Positions 1-4,068 of a stretch of 8,367 bases of DNA are shown piece after piece. Every line of letters starts with the position of its first letter. Positions within the stretch are counted from its first letter, which is position 1. The position numbers were made by a program, and so were the translations under genes. The stretch is taken from positions 1 to 8,367 of the forward strand of contig WQUS01000399.1 of NCBI GenBank assembly GCA_009781965.1. The letters run 5' to 3'. Origin of the DNA: Bacillota bacterium (GTDB taxonomy: Bacteria > Bacillota > Desulfotomaculia > Desulfotomaculales > Desulfallaceae). The notes below the pieces were generated by a model that searched no databases, was not told the origin of the DNA, and saw nothing but the letters and a program-made list of their open reading frames with translations.

Positions 1-62
1 AAGGCAGCTGGAAGCTGGAGATTGGAGCGGGTGAGGACTGGATGTCCTTCCCGTTCCCTGCT

Positions 63-275
63 TTATTCCTCATTGGGTATGAATTCCATGATGTCGCCGG
101 GCTGGCATCCAAGCGCGTTACATATCCGTTCAATAGCCACTACGGGGATCTGTTTTATCGTCCCTGTGCATATAGCGGACACTGTTGGAGGCCTAATTCC
201 CGTAACTTCTGCCAGCCTTTTCTGAGTCATTCCCTTCATGGCCAGCTGAACCTTTAGTTTAAACTTTATGGGCAC
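63..275 (-). CDS. Small Cro/C1-family (YozG-like) helix-turn-helix regulator
   Basis: A 70-residue DNA-binding regulator, probably the repressor of the mobile element. The XRE/Cro-type helix-turn-helix covers about residues 14-38 (TQKRLAEVTG as helix 2, PPTVSAICTG as turn and recognition helix). It is followed by the typical IERICNALGCQPGDIMEF stretch of short YozG-like regulators, so the protein is almost only the DNA-binding domain. The start is chosen as GTG at 275 behind the Shine-Dalgarno sequence GGAAGG. The frame stays open to a TTG at 326, but that TTG is the -35 box TTGACA of the gene's own promoter, so it cannot be the start. The gene is divergent from the 563-1206 operon. By family it should bind the repeated boxes between the two promoters and control both directions; that role is inferred. 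The family is clear, the target is not proven. Confidence 0.88.
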   Translation of the reverse strand: MPIKFKLKVQLAMKGMTQKRLAEVTGIRPPTVSAICTGTIKQIPVVAIERICNALGCQPGDIMEFIPNEE

Positions 276-297
276 CTTATCACATCCTTCCAAGTGT

Positions 298-326
298 ATG
301 ATATTACGCATGGCGTATGCTGTCAA
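298..326 (-). promoter_or_regulatory. Sigma-A promoter of the repressor gene
   Basis: On the minus strand TTGACA (326-321) is followed after 17 nt by TATCAT (303-298), five of six matches to the -10 consensus. Transcription would begin near 291, giving a leader of about 16 nt before the GTG start. A dyad, TACGC-ATG-GCGTA, lies at 305-317 between the two boxes, where a bound repressor would block polymerase. Confidence 0.75.
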
Positions 327-407
327 TACGGCACAACAAATAATATTACGGTTTGATTAAATTATTTACGCAAATAGTATTGACGTATTACGGGAAACGT
401 AGTAATA
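303..407. promoter_or_regulatory. Candidate operator region of the divergent switch
   Basis: The box ATTACG occurs at 303-308, 345-350 and 387-392, and a near copy, ATTTACG, at 364-370. The first three are spaced exactly 42 bp apart, four helical turns. Dyads are TACGC/GCGTA at 305-317 (inside the leftward promoter) and TATTAC/GTAATA at 386-407 (spanning the spacer and -10 of the rightward promoter). Both -35 regions read GTATTGAC, in opposite orientation (329-322 minus, 377-384 plus). This layout fits cooperative repressor binding at a lysogeny-type switch. The repeats are directly visible; binding is inferred. Confidence 0.55.
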
Positions 408-408
408 T
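380..408 (+). promoter_or_regulatory. Rightward promoter of the early operon
   Basis: TTGACG (380-385), a 17-nt spacer, and TAATAT (403-408). The -35 matches in five of six positions; the -10 is weaker. It points at the genes at 563 and 961 and would leave an untranslated leader of about 150 nt. It overlaps the TATTAC/GTAATA dyad, so repression by the neighbouring regulator is plausible. Confidence 0.6.
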
Positions 409-425
409 ATTAAAAAGAGCAAGTG

Positions 426-519
426 AAGGCCGACGGCGCAAGCTGATAAAAGAAGGCCGCATAAGGGCGGGACCGGATAAGAAAAGGCCACACGGTGAGC
501 ACGAGATAAACTTAAGGCC
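426..519 (+). repeat. Spaced AAGGCC repeats in the operon leader
   Basis: The hexamer AAGGCC occurs at 426-431, 453-458, 484-489 and 514-519, with start-to-start spacings of 27, 31 and 30 bp. Further copies are at 569-574 and 584-589 inside the next gene and at 840-845 just after it. The leader holds no convincing coding sequence. The repeats could be protein-binding sites or RNA elements; no function can be assigned. Confidence 0.4.
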
Positions 520-562
520 ACCCGCCGCTTGCTTAGACAAATTAACTCAGGAGGTGCAGCCC

Positions 563-838
563 ATGAATAAGGCCGAAATTGCCAAGGCCGCTAAAGAGTA
601 CCGCCAGCTGCAAGTCATGATTAAGGAGCTCGAGGCTGAAGCGGAAACCCTAAGACAGAGCATCATCAGCAGTATGGACCAGGAGAACCTGACCGAGCTT
701 GCAGCCGGCGAGTACACCATCCACTGGAACTTATACGAGAGCAGCCGGTTGGACACTGCAAGGCTGAAAAAGGAGCTCCCGGACCTGTACGGGGCATACA
801 TCAAGCGGACGGTATCGACGAGATTTCAAGTGGCATAG
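563..838 (+). CDS. Small phage-type coiled-coil protein of unknown function
   Basis: A 91-residue protein. The start is ATG at 563, directly behind the strong ribosome binding site CAGGAGGTG. The frame is open upstream to 353, but an ATG there would lie before the rightward promoter and the upstream translation is basic and low quality. Residues 1-40 form a likely coiled coil (AKEYRQLQVMIKELEAEAE). Residues 48-60 (AAGEYTIHW) look like a short beta segment. The C-terminus, SRLDTARLKKELPDLYGAYIKRTVSTRFQVA, has the 'R-D-T-x-x-L-K-K-x-x-P ... T-x-R-F' pattern I associate with small early proteins of Bacillota phages, often near recombination genes. That family link is from memory and not tested. 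It is probably co-transcribed with the gene at 961. No enzymatic motif is visible. Confidence 0.75.
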   Translation: MNKAEIAKAAKEYRQLQVMIKELEAEAETLRQSIISSMDQENLTELAAGEYTIHWNLYESSRLDTARLKKELPDLYGAYIKRTVSTRFQVA

Positions 839-849
839 CAAGGCCGAGG

Positions 850-933
850 GCGGGTTCAGGTGAACGGTGCCGGACCCGCTCCCGGAGGCATCCACGGTAA
901 GAGCATAATCCGAGGGCGGCGGCTAAACCGCCC
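850..933 (+). other. Intercistronic stem-loops between the two early genes
   Basis: GCGGGT (850-855) pairs with ACCCGC (874-879). The perfect short dyad GTTCA-GG-TGAAC (854-865) overlaps its 5' arm. A second hairpin is GGGCGG (914-919) with CCGCCC (928-933). Neither is followed by a T-run, so they are not standard terminators. They could protect or process the mRNA between the genes. Confidence 0.35.
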
Positions 934-960
934 AAAATATAACACTTAGGGGGTTTTACG

Positions 961-1206
961 ATGTTAGACGCAGCAGCAGTATTTAACGCCAACCAAGCGG
1001 ATTTCTCTTCGGAGGCTGGAACACCAGAAAGTTCCAATGTATTTCACGAGGAGTTTATTAACCCGGCGTATGAAAGAAATCGTGCCGAAGGCTTGGCCAT
1101 GAGCGCAGCGTATGGAAGTGCGATTGCTGATTACCAACGGGACGGGTTTATAGTGGGGTTTAATGCAGCTATGCAGCTGGTCATGGGGTGTATGCGCGGC
1201 AAGTAA
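961..1206 (+). CDS. Small hypothetical protein of the mobile element
   Basis: An 81-residue acidic protein with no family I can name. The ATG is preceded by AGGGGG at 7 nt spacing, which supports translation. Residues 1-30 are alanine, serine and glutamate rich and probably flexible. The C-terminal half (about residues 38-78: YERNRAEGLAMSAAYGSA, then DGFIVGFNAAMQLVMGCM) looks like two amphipathic helices. A short 'DGFxxGFxxAxxLMxxCM' tail is common in small phage and ICE proteins of Bacillota, so it is probably a helical element protein that oligomerises or binds a partner. It is the last gene before the terminator at 1228-1256 and sits in one operon with the gene at 563. No catalytic or metal-binding pattern is seen. 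Confidence 0.7.
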   Translation: MLDAAAVFNANQADFSSEAGTPESSNVFHEEFINPAYERNRAEGLAMSAAYGSAIADYQRDGFIVGFNAAMQLVMGCMRGK

Positions 1207-1227
1207 ACGTTAAAAGCAAACAGCAGG

Positions 1228-1256
1228 CCGGGGGCGAGTGCTCCCGGTTTTGTTTT
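1228..1256 (+). terminator. Rho-independent terminator of the early operon
   Basis: CCGGGGGC (1228-1235) pairs with GCTCCCGG (1240-1247) over a GAGT loop, an 8-bp stem with one G-T pair, followed by TTTTGTTTT. It ends the transcript of the 563 and 961 genes 22 nt after the stop codon. Confidence 0.88.
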
Positions 1257-1284
1257 GTCCTGGTGTGTAGTTACTAAAACGCGA

Positions 1285-1313
1285 TTGACGCTTACTCACT
1301 ACATTGATATAAT
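1285..1313 (+). promoter_or_regulatory. Strong sigma-A promoter for the 1350 gene
   Basis: TTGACG (1285-1290), a 17-nt spacer and a perfect TATAAT (1308-1313). Transcription should begin near 1320, 30 nt before the ATG at 1350. It follows the terminator of the early operon, so this gene is a separate unit. The ATTACG boxes of the upstream switch are absent, so it may be expressed constitutively. Confidence 0.85.
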
Positions 1314-1349
1314 CGACTTAGCTGATAATGGGTGAAGGGGTTGTAACTT

Positions 1350-1751
1350 ATGTTCATTCGCTGGCAGGGGAGCGGTGCCCGGCAATATGCACACCTGGAG
1401 GAGCGGAAACGTGTAGGGGGTAAGGTAGTTACTAAGTACGTCAAATACCTGGGCGTTGAACCGAGGGCGAAGCTGCTGGATCTGCTTATAGACGGCGTTA
1501 TTAGCCAGGGGGATTATGAGCGGCTTACCGCTGGGTTACCGGAGCCAGTGAAGCCGGAGCCGCTCACCATATTGGAGCAGCTTAAAGCGGAACTGGACCG
1601 CTTGACCGAGAGGGGTATTATGTCCGAGTTTACCCAGCTGAGTGATTACACATCCCGCATTGACGGGGTAAGGTATGTACTGGCTAAGCTGGAGGGCATC
1701 AAGGCGAAGTTCCCCGAAGTATGGGGCGATTCTGGACCGCTGAAGGGGTAG
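1350..1751 (+). CDS. Hypothetical protein with a transposase-like N-terminal segment
   Basis: A 133-residue protein. The ATG follows GAAGGGG at 9 nt, behind its own strong promoter. Residues 1-36 (FIRWQGSGARQYAHLEERKR, then VGGKVVTKYVKYLG) resemble the first strands of some IS4-superfamily transposases ('YLVES.R.GGKV.QR.V.YLG'). No DDE catalytic domain follows, so this is not a transposase. Residues 38-62 look helical, followed by a Pro-rich linker (PEPVKPEPL). Residues 72-122 are a predicted long helix or coiled coil (ILEQLKAELDRLTERGI, then YTSRIDGVRYVLAKLEGIKAKF). It could be a small DNA-binding or accessory protein of the element. It is convergent with the gene at 1796-2056. The comparison with transposases is pattern memory, and the function is unknown. 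Confidence 0.72.
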   Translation: MFIRWQGSGARQYAHLEERKRVGGKVVTKYVKYLGVEPRAKLLDLLIDGVISQGDYERLTAGLPEPVKPEPLTILEQLKAELDRLTERGIMSEFTQLSDYTSRIDGVRYVLAKLEGIKAKFPEVWGDSGPLKG

Positions 1752-1795
1752 AGAGTTGAGCCGGGGCTGGTGTATGGGACCCTTGAGGGGTGAGG

Positions 1796-2056
1796 TTATT
1801 CCTCTTCCAATTCTTCCTCAATGTTATCTGGAATGTATCCCAGGGCTTCCGCCATATAATCAACAAGTTCAACGGCCATTTTACCGCGATTAGATAACGC
1901 GCCACCGTTCCTTATCTTCCATGCTTCATCAATTTCTACATTGCAAATTTCTTCGTAGAGTTCTTCCAGGGCGGCTGTATCCATCTTATCAATGCTTTTC
2001 CTGGTTAAGCCAAACTCATTTTTAAGAAACAAATACTGTTTATCAGTGAAAATCAA
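1796..2056 (-). CDS. Small acidic phage-type hypothetical protein
   Basis: An 86-residue protein. The best start is TTG at 2056, placed after AGGTGG at a normal distance and giving a natural N-terminus (IFTDKQYLFLKNEFGLTRKS). The frame is open to an ATG at 2125, but the extra residues (Cys- and Val-rich, from the GGTGGTGGTGG stretch) look like leader sequence. An ATG at 2125 would also lie upstream of the transcript from the putative TATAAT at 2122-2117. The pattern 'T-x-x-Q-x-x-x-x-K-x-x-x-G-x-T ... MD-x-x-x-L-x-x-L-Y-x-E-x-x-x-x-E-I-D-E' is one I recognise from small phage and ICE proteins of Clostridia, with no known function. Residues 55-75 are probably a helix, and the last residues are an acidic EEELEEE tail. 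It is the last gene before the tRNA attachment site. Confidence 0.72.
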   Translation of the reverse strand: MIFTDKQYLFLKNEFGLTRKSIDKMDTAALEELYEEICNVEIDEAWKIRNGGALSNRGKMAVELVDYMAEALGYIPDNIEEELEEE

Positions 2057-2116
2057 AACCACCACCACCTGATTCACTACGGGCTGGCATGTTGACACAT
2101 GACGGTCCTTTAATGT

Positions 2117-2146
2117 ATTATACACTAGTGGGTTAAGTTATCCCAC
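2117..2146 (-). promoter_or_regulatory. Putative promoter and dyad of the 1796-2056 gene
   Basis: On the minus strand a perfect TATAAT lies at 2122-2117. The -35 region is poor (TGGGAT at 17 nt). The dyad GTGGG/CCCAC (2128-2146) covers the -35 to -10 spacer, as a repressor or activator site would. The weak -35 suggests that an activator may be needed. Confidence 0.4.
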
Positions 2147-2209
2147 AAGATTTTATGTCTTTTTCGTGATGCTGAACGTCCATCGAGCCCTTGAAAATCG
2201 ATATTATTT

Positions 2210-2229
2210 TGGTGTCTTTTTAGTGTCTT
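2210..2229 (+). repeat. Left pair of putative integrase arm sites
   Basis: TGGTGTCTT (2210-2218) and TAGTGTCTT (2221-2229), start-to-start spacing 11 bp, about 120 bp left of the tRNA core. The short direct repeats next to an attachment core are typical of arm-type sites bound by the N-terminal domain of a tyrosine integrase. Confidence 0.5.
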
Positions 2230-2348
2230 AAAGAGGTAAAAAAGCATAAGAAGCCATGACAAATTATGTTAATGGGAAGGCCAGAAAGCCTTGAAACATA
2301 AGGGTTTGTGGCAATACACGAAAAACCGTAAAAGCCAATGTTCATAAC

Positions 2349-2393
2349 CTACGGATCAGAAGGTTGGGGGTTCGAGTCCCTCCAGGCACGCCA
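2349..2393 (+). other. tRNA-Arg(ACG) 3' fragment: attachment-site core (att)
   Basis: The 45 bases read as the 3' half of a tRNA: anticodon loop CTACGGA (2349-2355, anticodon ACG), 3' anticodon stem TCAGA, variable loop AGGTT, a T arm with a GGGGG/CCCTC stem around TTCGAGT (2366-2382), acceptor strand CAGGCAC, discriminator G and CCA (2391-2393). The bases to the left (ATAAC) cannot pair with TCAGA, and there is no D arm or 5' acceptor strand, so this is not a working tRNA. The identity starts at the anticodon loop, a usual crossover point for tyrosine integrases. The element to the left therefore inserted into a tRNA-Arg gene, restoring it at its far end and displacing this copy. The integrase is not in the window. 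Confidence 0.88.
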
Positions 2394-2404
2394 GTAAAAT
2401 CAAG

Positions 2405-2437
2405 GTTTCCGGGAATTGGCCCGGAGGCTTTTTTATT
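2405..2437 (+). terminator. Terminator downstream of the tRNA-Arg fragment
   Basis: GTTTCCGGG (2405-2413) pairs with CCCGGAGGC (2420-2428) over a six-base loop, with two G-T pairs, followed by TTTTTTATT. It lies 11 nt after the CCA end, as expected for the original terminator of the tRNA-Arg gene. Confidence 0.88.
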
Positions 2438-2440
2438 GTT

Positions 2441-2479
2441 TGGTGTCTTGTTGGTGTCTTATTAGCTAAAAAGTGTCTT
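2441..2479 (+). repeat. Right set of putative integrase arm sites
   Basis: TGGTGTCTT at 2441-2449 and at 2452-2460, again 11 bp apart, and AAGTGTCTT at 2471-2479. Sequence and spacing match the pair at 2210-2229 on the other side of the tRNA core. Arms on both sides of a core are expected in an attP or at the junction of two tandem elements. Confidence 0.5.
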
Positions 2480-2521
2480 GATATGGCCAAAAAATTTTAA
2501 TCGGGGAAGGGTGCCTGCAGG

Positions 2522-2716
2522 ATGATTAAATGCCCAGTATGTGGCGAGTATGAATTTGCCAAAGACTTTGACCTTGACGTTTGCGAGGTATGCGGCTGGG
2601 AAAATGACGGCGTTCAGCTTGACGACCCTGATTATCGAGGCGGGGCAAACCAAGAGAGCCTGAACGAATACAGGGCGATATGGCGAAAGAGGAATAAGCA
2701 AGTTACCGAACCATGA
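2522..2716 (+). CDS. CPCC-family cysteine-rich small protein
   Basis: A 64-residue protein with the two zinc-ribbon-like knuckles CPVC (residues 4-7) and CEVC (21-24), followed by GWENDGVQLDDPDYRGGANQ and ESLNEYRAIW. The 'CxxC ... CxxCxWExDGxQxxDPDYxGGANxxSLxEAR' signature is that of the CPCC domain family (Pfam 'Cysteine-rich CPCC'), a small protein of unknown role that is often in accessory regions and sometimes near toxin-immunity genes. The ATG follows GGGGAAGGG at about 10 nt. It is complete and standalone. Four cysteines probably bind one zinc. It lies directly beyond the attachment site and its terminator, so it may be cargo of a second or older element. The family is clear; the role is unknown. 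Confidence 0.85.
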   Translation: MIKCPVCGEYEFAKDFDLDVCEVCGWENDGVQLDDPDYRGGANQESLNEYRAIWRKRNKQVTEP

Positions 2717-3111
2717 GGGGTAATCTTAACCCCCAAAAAATCATTTTAGACATTGCCGCTAACATTAGCATTGACGCTGCTTTTTACTTGATATATTGCT
2801 GCAGGAAAATAAAGGTAAAAATATTTTTGTACTACAGATTTACCTACATTGCACCTTTGAGAGCCTACAAACCCAGATATGACGGGCTTTGTTAACCACC
2901 ATATTTAATCGAGTGGGAGTAAGCAAAAAGACTCCGAAAGCCCGCCAAATTCAAGGGTTCTCGGGGTCCTTTTGCCTTTTGATAACATTATCAATCATCC
3001 TGGCTGATCCATAGCAATACTAGACATAATGATTCCCCTTTCTTACTGGTATATAACATGATACAATTATTAACAATTAACAACCGAATCCATTAAACTA
3101 TAGAGGTAGAT
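2717..3111. other. Gene-free stretch before the deacetylase gene
   Basis: I see no convincing gene here. A 60-codon frame at 2713-2895 has no ribosome binding site and an A/T-driven, Ile/Tyr-rich translation. The stretch holds two overlapping stem-loops (2883-2944 and 2923-2975) and a dyad, TTGATA-ACAT-TATCAA (2979-2994). The last 120 bases are AT-rich and should contain the promoter of the deacetylase gene, but no clear -35/-10 pair can be named. Confidence 0.5.
2923..2975. terminator. Long stem-loop, probably a bidirectional terminator
   Basis: GCAAAAAGACTCCGA (2923-2937) pairs with TCGGGGTCCTTTTGC (2961-2975): 14 of 15 positions pair, one of them G-T, with a 23-base loop. A-rich and T-rich bases at the foot of the stem give a T-run on either strand (TCCTTTTGCCTTTT on plus, TCTTTTTGC on minus). 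It could end the CPCC transcript. It also overlaps a competing stem (2883-2890 with 2937-2944). Confidence 0.5.
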
Positions 3112-4068
3112 ATGCTAAAAAGAAGCCGCAGGAAAAAGCCTAGGCTAAGATTTGTTTATTTCACGGCGGTTTTAGTGCTTTTGGCCGCCATTGGCGCCGG
3201 CATTGTTTTAGGAAATCAGCCTGTTAAAAAACAACAGGCTAGTCATCCAACTGTCAAAGAATCAAGCACAGTCGAATTAGAAACAGAACAAAGCCCGGAT
3301 ATCCCCGCCCGGCCTAAGCCTGTTGCTTGGTTGCAAAACGCCGGTCAGCCAAATAAATTGCCTATTCTTATGTATCACAATGTTTGCCCTGATCCCAAAG
3401 ACAATAACGCCATGTCCCCTGAGACCTTTGAAGCCGGCTTACAAGAGATGCAAGCGGAAGGCTATTACTCTGTCAACGCACAGGAAGCGCTGCGTATCTT
3501 GACTACTAATCAGAAGCCAAGCAACAAGCTTGTTTGGCTGACTTTTGATGACGGAAACGAGTGTTTATATCAATATGTCTTTCCCTTGCTCAAAAAATAT
3601 CATATCCATGCGACGGCAGCTATCATTACGGGGCATGTCGGTCAACCGGGTATTGTATCCGAAGCTCAAATAAAAGAAATGGCGGCATCGGGTTTTGTTG
3701 ACTTTGTCAGCCATACGGTGGATCATCTTGATCTGGCGACGCTGAGCCATGCGGAGCAGACCAGAGAGCTGGAAGAGTCCAAAGCTTGGCTGGACAATAC
3801 CCTCCATCAGAATACAAACATTCTAATCTATCCTTCTGGCAGTCATAACGCTGAAACCAAGCAGGTAGCTCAGCAGCTGGGCTATAAGATGGGCCTTATC
3901 CGAGGTAATGGAATCGCCGCGGCAGGCGATAATCTTTTTGAGACTATCCGCATCCGCATGATTACAACTGCAGGTGGACTAGCTGTCAAACTGAACTTAG
4001 AACCTACTGCAAACTACAATACCGCCAATACAAACAAAAAAAAGGTGATGACTAGTGAACCCGGCTGA
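3112..4068 (+). CDS. Membrane-anchored polysaccharide deacetylase (NodB/CE4 family)
   Basis: A 318-residue enzyme expected to remove N- or O-acetyl groups from peptidoglycan or another cell-surface glycan outside the membrane. Residues 1-13 are basic, 14-34 are a membrane segment acting as signal anchor (no lipobox), and 35-80 are a flexible linker. The NodB domain runs from about 83 to 285. Visible motifs are LPILMYHN (83-90), motif 1 TFDDG (144-148; catalytic Asp146 and metal-binding Asp147), motif 2 HTVDH (201-205; the two metal-binding His) and motif 3 YPSG (240-243), where YPYG or RPPYG is usual. The metal triad is intact, so activity is likely. The start ATG has AGAGGT upstream with short spacing. 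The 3' end overlaps recQ by 14 nt. The substrate cannot be told; a spore cortex, wall or exopolysaccharide role is possible. Confidence 0.88.
   Translation: MLKRSRRKKPRLRFVYFTAVLVLLAAIGAGIVLGNQPVKKQQASHPTVKESSTVELETEQSPDIPARPKPVAWLQNAGQPNKLPILMYHNVCPDPKDNNAMSPETFEAGLQEMQAEGYYSVNAQEALRILTTNQKPSNKLVWLTFDDGNECLYQYVFPLLKKYHIHATAAIITGHVGQPGIVSEAQIKEMAASGFVDFVSHTVDHLDLATLSHAEQTRELEESKAWLDNTLHQNTNILIYPSGSHNAETKQVAQQLGYKMGLIRGNGIAAAGDNLFETIRIRMITTAGGLAVKLNLEPTANYNTANTNKKKVMTSEPG

Noticed and set aside
276..326. N-terminal extension of the regulator to TTG at 326
   Set aside because: The TTG is part of the -35 box TTGACA with TATCAT 17 nt downstream; the GTG at 275 has a good ribosome binding site.
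353..562. N-terminal extension of the 563-838 protein
   Set aside because: It would begin upstream of the promoter at 380-408, has no ribosome binding site, and the ATG at 563 follows a strong GGAGGTG.
1699..1905. Minus-strand frame across the 1350 and 1796 gene ends
   Set aside because: It overlaps two better supported genes and has no ribosome binding site or family pattern.
2349..2393. A complete tRNA-Arg gene
   Set aside because: Only the anticodon loop and everything 3' of it are present; the left flank cannot form the anticodon stem, D arm or acceptor stem.
2511..2517. GTGCCTG as the missing 5' acceptor strand of the tRNA
   Set aside because: It would pair with CAGGCAC, but it lies downstream of the fragment, in the leader of the CPCC gene, and no D arm follows; coincidence.
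2713..2895. Short open frame overlapping the CPCC stop by ATGA
   Set aside because: No ribosome binding site, odd Ile/Tyr/Lys-rich composition and no recognisable pattern.
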